From NCBI GenBank assembly GCA_002471275.1, contig DKPQ01000005.1, positions 310,001-374,000 of the forward strand: DNA of 64,000 nt. The letters are read 5' to 3'. Under the pieces are notes generated by a model. The model was not told where the DNA came from. It did not search any database and was given only the letters and a program-made list of their open reading frames with translations. Each line of letters begins with the position of its first letter. Positions within the stretch are counted from its first letter, which is position 1. Both the position numbers and the translations under genes were made by a program. Shown here one piece after another: positions 10,233 through 18,064 of the stretch. The stretch comes from Flammeovirgaceae bacterium UBA7330. Its GTDB lineage: Bacteria > Bacteroidota > Bacteroidia > Cytophagales > Cyclobacteriaceae.

Positions 10233-13200
10233 ATGCTATCAGCAATAAGCAAATGCCGGACCTGGTTATTGCTTGTCCTACTGCCGATCCTTTTTTCAAA
10301 TTGCCAGTCTCAGCTCCCTGATGATGTTGAGTTGGCTTACCGCGAATTGCCGGACCAGATAGATTTCAATATTCACATCCGTCCTTTGTTGAGTGACCGT
10401 TGCTATGCGTGCCACGGTCCGGATAAGAATACCAGGAAGGCGGATTTGAGGCTGGATATTGAAAAGGATGCTTTTGAGCGTTTACAGACGTCAGGAAAGG
10501 CCTTCGTAAAAGGGAACCTTAAAAAAAGTATTGCGTGGCAACGCATTATTTCTGATGATCCGGAGTTTCAGATGCCACCTCCTGACTCACACCTCGAACT
10601 ATCACCCACTGAGAAAGCGCTGATCGCCAGATGGATTGAGCAAGGGGCAAAATGGAAGAAGCATTGGGCTTTTATTCCTCCGGTCAAACCAAAAGTTCCA
10701 GAGCGTGAAGTAGTGGATAAGAATACCCAAATAAACGAGATTGATCATTTTATTCAATACAAATTGGGAGAAGTAGGATTGAAACCATCCCCTATTGCTG
10801 ATAAAGAAAGGCTCATTCGAAGGGTGACCATGGATCTGACAGGATTGCCTCCTACAATACAGGAAATAGAAGCCTTCCTGGCAGATGATTCTGCAGATGC
10901 TTATGAAAAACTGATCGATCGGCTGATGACTACCGATGCATATGCCGAGCGGATGGCCATGGAATGGATGGATGTTGCCAGGTATGCGGATTCGCATGGG
11001 TTACACTCGGATGGGATCAGGGAAAACTGGCCGTGGAGGGATTGGGTAATTAGGGCATTCAAAAGAAATATGTCCTATGAGGATTTTGTCACCTGGCAGA
11101 TCGCTGGTGATCTGCTGCCCAATGCAACCCGGGAGCAGAAACTCGCTACTGGTTTTCACCGCAATCATCCGATAAACTCCGAGTCTGGTATTGTAAGTGA
11201 AGAATTTAGACTGAGCTATGTAGCGGACCGAACGAATACCACAGCAACTGCTTTTATGGGATTGACTATAGAATGTGCCAGCTGCCATGATCACAAGTTT
11301 GACCCGGTCTCTCAGAAAGAGTATTATCAAATGAGTGCTTTTTTTAACAATGTTCCGGAATTGGGCATGACTGGCAATGACAAAAATTTCGGTCCTATGC
11401 TGCTGCTTCCTGATCCGGAGACAGAACAAAAAATCAATAGCCTGAATACAGCGATAGATCTGCTCACTGACAAAATTGAACTGAGAAAGTCATCTATAGA
11501 GGAGATCAAAACCTATATCGAAGCCATTGATCCGTCAACCATACAAGTCCCTACCCCGGATGTATATTTTCCATTGGAGTCAATTACTGATAAAAAAGAT
11601 AAAGAAGGACGCACTCAGAGTATACTCGATTACAACACAAAGGGAACTGTATCTGGTGATGCTGAGCTGGTGGATGGGAAAAAAGGAAAGGGCGTTCGAA
11701 TCGATAAGGACAATGAACAACTATACCTGGCTGGAGTAAAAAATTTCGATCTTGATGAAGGTTTTTCTGCCGGGGTCTGGGTAAAGATCGAGGATCAGGG
11801 CAGTTTCCAAACCATCATGGGAAATATAGGAGATAAGAATACCGGATGGCGCGGATGGATATTTTATCTGGATAGCCTGAATCGTCCTGGTGTCAAAATT
11901 GTACACGCCCTTCCTCACAATTACCTGCATGTCGCCACGGAAAAAGTGGTACCCTTAGAGGAATGGACCAACCTGTTTTTTACCTACGATGGCTCAGCAA
12001 AGGCCGATGGAATAAAGATCTATCATAATGGTGAGGTTTTGGAATCTACTATACATCAGGATAACTTATATAAAAATATACGTCCGGTGAAATCAAGGGG
12101 ATATGTACCTGATCCGAATAAGAAACTAAGGATGGGTATTGCCCACAACTATCTTTTTACTGATACGGACATCGGCGCTTTTACCGGAAGTTTTGATGAG
12201 GTGATGGTCTATCATCGACATTTGACAACCCTCGAGGTCGCAGCGATATTCAGGAAAAACACCACTGACCAGCAATTTCAGCTTCGAGTAGCTGATCAGG
12301 TCAAAAAAGTACATTACCTGACCAGGAGTGACCCGGAATTTCAGGCCCTTTATCAAAAACGTGCAAAGCTCCTCACCCAAAAGTTTGACCTAATTGATCC
12401 TATCCATGAAGTCATGGTGCTGGATGAAATGTCTCCACCACGCTCCACTCATATCCTGGAACGAGGCTTGTATACCAGTCCCGGAGAGGTCGTTTATCCG
12501 GAAACTCCTGCGGTTTTAACACCATTTTTGGAGGAGTGGCCCAGAAACCGATTAGGTTTGGCCAAATGGTTATTTAGTGATGACCACCCGCTGACAGCCA
12601 GGGTAGCTGTCAATAGATACTGGCAAATGATATTTGGGCGGGCCATCGTAGATACACCCCATGATTTTGGCACTCAGGGATCGCTACCGACCCACCCGGA
12701 GTTATTAGACTGGTTGGCCGTCGAGTTTCGTGAAAGTGGCTGGGATGTTCGGAAGCTGTTGAAATTGATGGTTAGCTCTTATACCTATAGGCAATCATCC
12801 GTAGCTACAGCGGATCATCTGTCAAAAGATCCTGAAAACAAGTACCTCGCAAGAGGGAGTACCTATCGATGGCCTGCGGAGATCATACGTGACAATGCTC
12901 TGGCTGCAAGTGGATTGCTCAGTAGAACGGTCGGTGGAGAAAGTGTAAAACCTTACCAGCCCAAAGGCCTTTGGAAGGACAAGAACGAGTTTTCCGGCTA
13001 TTTGAAAACCTACATTCCGGATACCGGGGATAGCTTATATCGCAGAAGCATGTACACTTTTATCCGTCGCACTTCACCGCATCCAGCCATGATTGCCTTT
13101 GATGCGCCAGATCGGTCCAGGTGTATCGTCAAAAGAGAAAACACCAATACCCCACTGCAGGCTTTGGTCCTGATGAACGATCCACAATTTGTAGAGGCTG

Positions 13201-13496
13201 CCCGGGTGTTGGCTGAACGCATACAAACAGAAGGAGGAAACAGCTTTGAGGATCAGGCAGCGTATGCTTTCCGCTTGTTGTGTAGCCGCAAGCCTACCGC
13301 CAGGGAGCTGGAATTGATGAAAGAGCAATACCGCATGGCGCTGGAGAAATATCAAAATGACCCATCTGCTGCAAAGGGCCTATTAGCAGTTGGAGAATCT
13401 CCTGTGGATGAAAATCTTGATCATACCCAAACGGCTGCTTTAACAATGGTGACGAATTTGGTCATGAATTTTGACGAGACTTATGTGAAGCGGTGA
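10233..13496 (+). CDS. Lipoprotein with cytochrome-like, DUF1549, LamG and DUF1553 domains
   Basis: 1,087 residues from ATG 10233, which gives a clean lipoprotein signal (CRTWLLLVLLPILFSNC). The open frame reaches back to 10170 inside DUF1501. Domain order: a PSCyt1-type haem motif CYACHG (57-62); DUF1549 with MEWMDVARYADSHGLHSDG and the conserved ECASCHDHKFDPVS; a LamG/concanavalin insert (AGVWVKIEDQGSFQTIMGNIG); then DUF1553 (NRYWQMIFGRAIVDTPHDFG, NTPLQALVLMNDPQFVEAAR). Such proteins are exported and paired with DUF1501. They are linked by context to polysaccharide or sulfated-compound use, but the reaction is undetermined. Confidence 0.88.
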   Translation: MLSAISKCRTWLLLVLLPILFSNCQSQLPDDVELAYRELPDQIDFNIHIRPLLSDRCYACHGPDKNTRKADLRLDIEKDAFERLQTSGKAFVKGNLKKSIAWQRIISDDPEFQMPPPDSHLELSPTEKALIARWIEQGAKWKKHWAFIPPVKPKVPEREVVDKNTQINEIDHFIQYKLGEVGLKPSPIADKERLIRRVTMDLTGLPPTIQEIEAFLADDSADAYEKLIDRLMTTDAYAERMAMEWMDVARYADSHGLHSDGIRENWPWRDWVIRAFKRNMSYEDFVTWQIAGDLLPNATREQKLATGFHRNHPINSESGIVSEEFRLSYVADRTNTTATAFMGLTIECASCHDHKFDPVSQKEYYQMSAFFNNVPELGMTGNDKNFGPMLLLPDPETEQKINSLNTAIDLLTDKIELRKSSIEEIKTYIEAIDPSTIQVPTPDVYFPLESITDKKDKEGRTQSILDYNTKGTVSGDAELVDGKKGKGVRIDKDNEQLYLAGVKNFDLDEGFSAGVWVKIEDQGSFQTIMGNIGDKNTGWRGWIFYLDSLNRPGVKIVHALPHNYLHVATEKVVPLEEWTNLFFTYDGSAKADGIKIYHNGEVLESTIHQDNLYKNIRPVKSRGYVPDPNKKLRMGIAHNYLFTDTDIGAFTGSFDEVMVYHRHLTTLEVAAIFRKNTTDQQFQLRVADQVKKVHYLTRSDPEFQALYQKRAKLLTQKFDLIDPIHEVMVLDEMSPPRSTHILERGLYTSPGEVVYPETPAVLTPFLEEWPRNRLGLAKWLFSDDHPLTARVAVNRYWQMIFGRAIVDTPHDFGTQGSLPTHPELLDWLAVEFRESGWDVRKLLKLMVSSYTYRQSSVATADHLSKDPENKYLARGSTYRWPAEIIRDNALAASGLLSRTVGGESVKPYQPKGLWKDKNEFSGYLKTYIPDTGDSLYRRSMYTFIRRTSPHPAMIAFDAPDRSRCIVKRENTNTPLQALVLMNDPQFVEAARVLAERIQTEGGNSFEDQAAYAFRLLCSRKPTARELELMKEQYRMALEKYQNDPSAAKGLLAVGESPVDENLDHTQTAALTMVTNLVMNFDETYVKR

Positions 13497-13583
13497 TACA
13501 TCTTAAATAATTGATAAAATACTTTTTTGGCACTGTTCACTTAAAATATTTAACAAGCACCTTGTCTTTAATGCAGCTTCAAT

Positions 13584-13591
13584 TAAATTTG
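13584..13591 (+). promoter_or_regulatory. Promoter for the tRNA-Gly/tRNA-Leu unit
   Basis: TAAATTTG at this position fits the -7 box, with TTG at 13562-13564 separated by 19 nt, the usual -33/-7 arrangement. It lies 41 nt before tRNA-Gly. Confidence 0.6.
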
Positions 13592-13632
13592 CAATCCTTT
13601 TGGATAGCTCATCGGATGGATGGGTGTAAAAA

Positions 13633-13705
<73 letters not shown>

Positions 13706-13733
13706 CAATTGATTTTCAGATTTTAGATCTGAT

Positions 13734-14129
13734 GATTTTAGATTTATTGATTTGTTGAGATCTTGACAAAAGAAGAGTTACAAGCTAGATCCAAACAATT
13801 AGGAATTGAGGTTTACAAATTATGTAAGCGACTAGATAAAGGTCTTGATACAAATGTCTTTGGTCACCAACTCCTTCGGTCTGCTTCTTCAGTTGGTGCT
13901 AATTATCGCGCTGCATGTCGGGCACGATCTTCTAAGGAATTCATCGCAAAACTTAGTATCTGTATTGAGGAATGTGACGAAGTCATGTTTTGGTTAGAGT
14001 TTCTTGACAGTATTGGAAGTTATGGAAACGTTAATGATATTAGAGATGAAGCAAACCAGCTTTTGTCAATTTTTATCGCTTCAAGAAAAACAGTTGCAAA
14101 TAGTGTAAAAAATCAAAAATCCTAAAATC
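13734..14129. repeat. Inverted repeats flanking a four-helix-bundle ORF cassette
   Basis: The left arm 13734-13753 (GATTTTAGATTTATTGATTT) and the reverse complement of the right arm 14110-14129 (GATTTTAGGATTTTTGATTT) agree at 17 of 20 positions. Both flanks continue as AT-rich sequence outside the arms (13711-13733, 14130-14145). The ORF at 13763-14125 lies between the arms and its stop codon sits inside the right arm. The whole block fills the space between two tRNA genes, so it reads as a discrete inserted cassette. Confidence 0.6.
13763..14125 (+). CDS. Four-helix bundle protein (S23/IVS-encoded family)
   Basis: 120 residues opening with TTG. The pattern is that of the four-helix bundle protein found in 23S rRNA intervening sequences: LGIEVYKLCKRL, then the hallmark QLLRSASSVGANYRAACRARSSKEFIAKLSI (residues ~33-64), ECDEVMFWLEFL, and DEANQLLSIFIASRKT. 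Relatives include the Avd protein of diversity-generating retroelements, but no reverse transcriptase is nearby. It is wedged between tRNA-Gly and tRNA-Leu and bounded by inverted repeats. Function is unknown; nucleic-acid binding is the family-level guess. Confidence 0.85.
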   Translation: MTKEELQARSKQLGIEVYKLCKRLDKGLDTNVFGHQLLRSASSVGANYRAACRARSSKEFIAKLSICIEECDEVMFWLEFLDSIGSYGNVNDIRDEANQLLSIFIASRKTVANSVKNQKS

Positions 14130-14147
14130 GATAATCATAAAATATAC

Positions 14148-14233
14148 GCCCGGGTGGTGGAATTGGTAGACACGCAGGACTTAAAATCCTGTGGCCCCTA
14201 AAGGCCGTGCGGGTTCAAGTCCCGCCCCGGGTA
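14148..14233 (+). tRNA. tRNA-Leu (anticodon TAA)
   Basis: 86-nt class II tRNA. Acceptor GCCCGGG pairs with CCCGGGT (G1-T72 wobble); anticodon stem CAGGA/TCCTG encloses CTTAAAA; a long variable arm (TGGCCCCTAAAGGCCG) precedes T arm GCGGG-TTCAAGT-CCCGC. No CCA is encoded. It is followed by an intrinsic terminator. Confidence 0.96.
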
Positions 14234-14252
14234 CTGATTATCAGCCACTTAG

Positions 14253-14280
14253 AAGCCTCGGAATCTTTCTGAGGCTTTTC
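14253..14280 (+). terminator. Intrinsic terminator after tRNA-Leu
   Basis: Seven-base stem AAGCCTC / GAGGCTT with an 11-nt loop, followed by TTC and an AT-rich run. It closes the tRNA transcription unit. Confidence 0.7.
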
Positions 14281-14425
14281 TATTATATATGTGTGGTCTG
14301 AGCAATATGACTTGTCAGGTGGTCTATTTGAATGTATTGGCCCGGAATAACCATTTAAATTCGGAAGTAGGCAGGAAATTACTTACAATCCTCAATTAGT
14401 TAATATCAATTTATAAAAGACCGCC

Positions 14426-15034
14426 CTACAAATTGGGATTTATTTTCTTTAAAGGAAAAGGCAAAAAGTATCCAATTATAGTATCCGGATTTCGAACACA
14501 AATTTGGATATGTGTCTGATCATTGATTGCACATCCTTCATAGATTGGATTTCCTTCCGGAAAAGCACCCCTCACAGTGTCATAAGGAGTATCACCATTT
14601 TCCTTCATCATGTTGTGTAAATGCATAAATACAGTACAATCCAGGATTCTGGCTTTTCCAAGGTTCTGAGGTAAATTCACGTTATCAGCCTCCAGTGTTT
14701 TCTTCAAGCTGAGGAAGGAAGTCTTGATAAGTGTTTGTTGTCCGGGGTCCATTAAGTTCAAACATTTTCCAAGATCGATGATCGCACCAAGAACAAATGG
14801 GGTTTTAACTTCGCTATTTGCTTTTTGATTACCTGTAGCTATATCCTTAGCATGTTGAAAAGCTCTCTGTGGATTTTGCTCCCAAAAGTAAATACCATGT
14901 CCAAGCCAATCCCATTTGTTTTTACTGTCTTTGAGCTTGGACTTTCCATTAAGGACCTCCAGGGCTACTTCCTTATCACATCCATGAAATCCCAATACAT
15001 AGGAGGGGTAGGAATTGTAACGGTTATAATCCAT
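14426..15034 (-). CDS. Putative ADP-ribosyltransferase-like protein, possible toxin
   Basis: 202 residues, no signal peptide. The N-terminus has YVLGFHGCDKEVALEVL (H near 17) and WLGHGIYFWEQNPQRAFQHA (Y near 49). This spacing resembles the H...Y part of the ADP-ribosyltransferase/PARP-like fold (GFHG strand, then GIYF). No unambiguous third catalytic residue is visible; the C-terminal THIQICVRNPDTIIGYFLP strand is the usual region. It starts 2 nt after a 56-residue basic small ORF. That two-gene layout suggests a toxin with its partner, but this is inference. Identity is tentative. Confidence 0.6.
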   Translation of the reverse strand: MDYNRYNSYPSYVLGFHGCDKEVALEVLNGKSKLKDSKNKWDWLGHGIYFWEQNPQRAFQHAKDIATGNQKANSEVKTPFVLGAIIDLGKCLNLMDPGQQTLIKTSFLSLKKTLEADNVNLPQNLGKARILDCTVFMHLHNMMKENGDTPYDTVRGAFPEGNPIYEGCAINDQTHIQICVRNPDTIIGYFLPFPLKKINPNL

Positions 15035-15036
15035 TA

Positions 15037-15207
15037 CTACTTAGAAGAACCAGAACCATTCTTTTGTACAGACTTGGATGCCTTTTGGATGAAATCTGAT
15101 ATACCCGATCTTTTGAGGTACTGATGTGCCTTTTCTCTGGAGGAGGTAATTTCCTTTGTCGCTTTCTGAATGGTTTTAATTTGCTGTTCCAGGGTTTGTG
15201 ACATCAT
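15037..15207 (-). CDS. Small basic helical protein, possible antitoxin or partner
   Basis: 56 residues, starting MMSQTLEQQIKTIQKATKEI and ending NGSGSSK. It is strongly helical and basic (SSREKAHQYLKRSGISDFIQ in the centre) with a serine/glycine tail. Its stop (TAG) is separated from the next start by only two bases, so it is co-translated with the ADP-ribosyltransferase-like gene. No DNA-binding fold is obvious. The tight coupling and small size argue for a partner such as an antitoxin or adaptor; this has not been demonstrated. Confidence 0.6.
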   Translation of the reverse strand: MMSQTLEQQIKTIQKATKEITSSREKAHQYLKRSGISDFIQKASKSVQKNGSGSSK

Positions 15208-15460
15208 TCAATGTATTTAAATGATTATACAATAATAAAACATTTTCAGGTGGAATTGTTCAGTAACCTTCATCATTTGCTTCAGAAACCGGGTAATACC
15301 ACCGCCATCTGCCTTTAATCAGTTGGGGTCATATAAAAAAGACATATCGTATGGTACCTCCCTAGGTGAAGGGCTATATTCGAAGCTTTTTTTGTTTTGA
15401 GACACCCTCTCTTAAAACGCATTTTTGATCATTCATAAATTGATTGGCTTATAATAAGTA

Positions 15461-16210
15461 TCATCCCCGATACTCCGGATTGGGATGATCTTTTACCGTC
15501 CGGGCATCCCACTTGTCACGTTGATTACCGTGTGCCGGGATTCCACCGGCATCGTGGAGCATCTTTGCCAGATGCATCAGGTTCCAGGTCATAAATGTGG
15601 TATTTCTGTTGGTGAAATCATTTTCCGGACCTCCTGAACCTTTGTCCAGATAGGAAGGACCTGGTCCGGCCTCACCGATCCAGCCTGCATCTGCCTGAGG
15701 TGGGATGATATATCCAAGGTGTTGCAATGAGTACAGAACATTCATTGCACAATGCTTGATACCATCTTCATTACCTGTAATCAGACAACCTCCGACCCTG
15801 CCATAATAAGCATACTGCCCTTTGTCGTTCAGGTTGCCAGAAAAACCATACAGCCGTTCTATCACCATAGAGGCCACCGAAGATTTTTCACCCAGCCATA
15901 TGGGTGTACCGATAACAAGGATGTTGGCATCCATCACCTTTTTCTGGATCTCCGGCCATTCATCGGTGTCCCATCCATGTGCTTTCATGTCCGGATACAC
16001 ACCAAAAGCGATGTCATGATCTATAGGACGAATAATTTCACTTTTGATGCCATTGGCTTCCATTATCGTCTGACTCATCCTGATGAGCCCCTCAGTATGT
16101 GATAGCTCCGGAGATTTTTTCAGGGTGCAATTGAGGAAGACCGCTTTCAAGCCTGAAAAATCGTGGTGATTGTCTTTATTGAGTTTGTTTTGGAAAGTAT
16201 TGAGTTTCAT
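15461..16210 (-). CDS. Flavodoxin-family FMN-dependent oxidoreductase
   Basis: 249 residues. Flavodoxin-like / NADPH-dependent FMN reductase fold: a first strand KAVFLNCTLKKSPELSHTEGL (phosphate-loop region, residues 22-42), a middle VIGTPIWLGEKSSVASMVIERL (FMN-contact loop), and VGGCLITGNEDGIKH. It is longer than a simple flavodoxin, with a C-terminal tail (WNLMHLAKMLHDAGGIPAHG). It probably reduces quinones or other small molecules using FMN. The gene stands alone; the ~250 nt between it and the small ORF at 15207 show no clear signal. Confidence 0.8.
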   Translation of the reverse strand: MKLNTFQNKLNKDNHHDFSGLKAVFLNCTLKKSPELSHTEGLIRMSQTIMEANGIKSEIIRPIDHDIAFGVYPDMKAHGWDTDEWPEIQKKVMDANILVIGTPIWLGEKSSVASMVIERLYGFSGNLNDKGQYAYYGRVGGCLITGNEDGIKHCAMNVLYSLQHLGYIIPPQADAGWIGEAGPGPSYLDKGSGGPENDFTNRNTTFMTWNLMHLAKMLHDAGGIPAHGNQRDKWDARTVKDHPNPEYRG

Positions 16211-16598
16211 AGAAGGACATGTTTAGAGGTACATGAAAATTCTAGATCTTGCTTTGAATGATCTGCGATTTATAAGAGCTAAGGATTTTTTCCTTTGGTG
16301 TTTGAATCAGGTAGAGGACCCATAAATAAAGAATAGATAAAAGTTAACCTAAAGATTCCAATATCCCTGAATTTTCTGGCAGAAGTTGTAACGGGGCACA
16401 GAACTATCCTCAAGGTAATTAATTAACCCCTGTCTCCTGGTGGCCACAATTTCTTTAGAAAACTTTGAGCAAAAGAAAGCCCCATCAATCCATCCGACCA
16501 ATGAGGCTTTACTATCTACTGAAACTTAATGAAGATTATGTATTACTTAGGTTGCAAGGGGGTTTATATATTTTAGGTCTGTAGGTTAGATACAATGT
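16211..16598. other. 388-nt intergenic region
   Basis: No plausible coding frame, RNA gene or strong promoter is seen. A weak dyad (AAAGCC near 16478, GGCTTT near 16506) might end transcription from the minus-strand operon to its right, but it has no convincing T-run. Confidence 0.4.
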
Positions 16599-17219
16599 TT
16601 ATAGCTGGTATTTTTCAGGCTCTTTTTCGGATGTTTTCTCAAACCGTTTCCTGGAGAAGTACTGGAAGCTATAGATGATCAATCCTGCCAGGAAAAAGGC
16701 TTCAATACCAGTGACAATACGGCTTTCAACTATTGTGGATGTAGATTGCTCTACGAGTTTTTTACCTTCCGCAATTTGTATATCAGCCAGGATTTCCAAT
16801 TCGGAATAAATTGAATTGTAGATGCTATTTGACGCTACACCATTTTCCCCAGGATTGGGTTTCTGATGGATGAGCTTATATAAATGATCTTTCAGCAGAT
16901 CCATGTGAAAAGCCTCTTCCTCCGTAAGCTCTGTATTTGAATACCTGATATAGTAGCTATTGATGGATTCGTCCAGACTTCTGGCAGCTGTAAAATCCTG
17001 CTCAATTTGCAAGCCGGATTCTTTCATTTTGATCAATGAATGGAGTTTATATAGATAGCCCTTGGCAACTAACCTGTTTTCATAAACTGAGGTGATTGAG
17101 TTTTCAAGGTTTGTAAACCTGTTATTTTCAATGAGGCTGGTCATCAGGAGTATCAAGGCGACTGATGCCCAAATAAATGCGCTTTGGAGATTTCTATCCA
17201 AAATATCTTTCCATTTCAT
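16599..17219 (-). CDS. Membrane protein with 4HB_MCP-like sensor domain (copy 1)
   Basis: 206 residues. Two transmembrane helices (near 12-30 and 170-190) enclose a periplasmic four-helix bundle of the 4HB_MCP type, with SITSVYENRLVAKGYLYKL and ADIQIAEGKKLVEQSTST as family signatures. A chemoreceptor signalling tail is absent, so it is a sensor-only or structural protein. A paralogue lies at 21040-21672. It is the last gene of a minus-strand operon (GreA-like, small secreted protein, this gene) headed by a sigma-54-type promoter. A ligand- or stress-sensing role is inferred. Confidence 0.78.
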   Translation of the reverse strand: MKWKDILDRNLQSAFIWASVALILLMTSLIENNRFTNLENSITSVYENRLVAKGYLYKLHSLIKMKESGLQIEQDFTAARSLDESINSYYIRYSNTELTEEEAFHMDLLKDHLYKLIHQKPNPGENGVASNSIYNSIYSELEILADIQIAEGKKLVEQSTSTIVESRIVTGIEAFFLAGLIIYSFQYFSRKRFEKTSEKEPEKYQL

Positions 17220-17227
17220 TGGCGTAT

Positions 17228-17500
17228 TTAATATTTAGATAATTCCGCATAAATCGTTTTGCTCAACAATGAATCCATTTGCTCATGTGATCTGGCTTCA
17301 GTTTCATGAAAGATGCTGTTGGCACATGTGCTGGGATTCAGGCAATTATTTTTATGCTGTGTGATTGTTTGAGACATAATTGTCCCAATGTTTTTACTAA
17401 TCACATTTATTTTTTTATTGGTTTCAATGGTCACTCCGGCATCATATTGAGCGTGGGCACCAAAAAACAATGCGATCATAAGGATTAAGAAGCGTATCAT
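17228..17500 (-). CDS. Small exported protein of unknown function
   Basis: 90 residues with a signal peptide (MIRFLILMIALFFGAHAQ). The mature part is short and helical, with two cysteines (NNCLNPSTCANSIF) that could form a disulfide. The start overlaps the stop of the GreA-like gene by 4 nt, and the next gene follows 8 nt later, so it belongs to the same operon. The second, paralogous operon at 21-22 kb lacks this gene. I do not recognise a family. Confidence 0.65.
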   Translation of the reverse strand: MIRFLILMIALFFGAHAQYDAGVTIETNKKINVISKNIGTIMSQTITQHKNNCLNPSTCANSIFHETEARSHEQMDSLLSKTIYAELSKY

Positions 17501-17913
17501 GCGAAATGGGGTTTAAGATGTTCAATTATTGCTGATTGATGGGTAACCTCAATTACTTCAAAGTATGCGGTGAGGTTATGAATTTTCCAGGAGACCTGAT
17601 CACCTACTGACCTGCCAATGAGTGACATGCCAATCGATGAAAATACCGATACTCTGAATTCATTTGGATTGGCTTCTTCCGGTAAGGCCAGGGTCACGTT
17701 AAGAAACTTACCCAATTTCTTTTCCTTTAGCTTCACTTTTGAATTTAAGCAAATCACTTTGTCTGAAATTTGGCCCGAATCAAGTAGTTCCGCATTTAAT
17801 AGTTCCTGGTAGAATTGTTCTAGCAAGTGAGGTAATTCTGTATGAAGTATCGCTCCTTCTCTACGACTCACCAGTTGCGCATAGTCTGAAGTAATTAATT
17901 TCCTTTTCTTCAT
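17497..17913 (-). CDS. GreA/GreB-like (Rnk-type) protein, copy 1
   Basis: 138 residues. The C-terminal half carries the GreA/GreB FKBP-like domain signature SVFSSIGMSLIGRSVGDQVSW (residues ~88-108). The N-terminal part is a short helical region, not the long coiled coil of true GreA, so it resembles Rnk-type RNA polymerase interactors. These bind the RNA polymerase secondary channel region without the transcript-cleavage tip. First gene of the operon with the small exported protein and the 4HB protein, and preceded by a -24/-12 promoter 41 nt upstream. Confidence 0.8.
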   Translation of the reverse strand: MKKRKLITSDYAQLVSRREGAILHTELPHLLEQFYQELLNAELLDSGQISDKVICLNSKVKLKEKKLGKFLNVTLALPEEANPNEFRVSVFSSIGMSLIGRSVGDQVSWKIHNLTAYFEVIEVTHQSAIIEHLKPHFA

Positions 17914-17938
17914 TGTATTCCATTTTTCACTATCTCAT

Positions 17939-17954
17939 TACATGAAGCATGCCA
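17939..17954 (-). promoter_or_regulatory. Sigma-54-type -24/-12 promoter, operon 1
   Basis: The minus strand reads TGGCATG-CTTC-ATGTA, close to the sigma-54 consensus TGGCACG-N4-TTGCA with exact spacing. Its TGG lies 41 nt before the GreA-like start. The upstream context (CCCTTTTTTTTCC) is shared with the promoter at 22181-22196. A neighbouring NtrC-family activator strengthens the call. Confidence 0.7.
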
Positions 17955-18008
17955 GGAAAAAAAAGGGCTTAAATAGCTATGTAAAGGCAGATTTGCTTGT
18001 TATGTGCG

Positions 18009-18045
18009 TGGGAATAAATTACGCACCGGGTAATAATTACTCACC
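18009..18045. promoter_or_regulatory. Two tandem copies of a putative NtrC-activator binding site
   Basis: TGGGAATAAATTACGCACC (18009-18027) and CGGGTAATAATTACTCACC (18027-18045) are 18 bp apart and share YGGGNAWWAATTACNCAC. The second contains the perfect dyad GTAAT-A-ATTAC. They lie 55-91 bp upstream of the -24 element of operon 1 and directly before the kinase gene, so both directions could be controlled. A third copy sits at 22247-22265. Confidence 0.6.
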
Positions 18046-18064
18046 AAATCCGCTCATCAGATGA

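Noticed and set aside
13763..14125. Avd component of a diversity-generating retroelement
   Set aside because: No reverse transcriptase, template repeat or variable repeat is found in the window.
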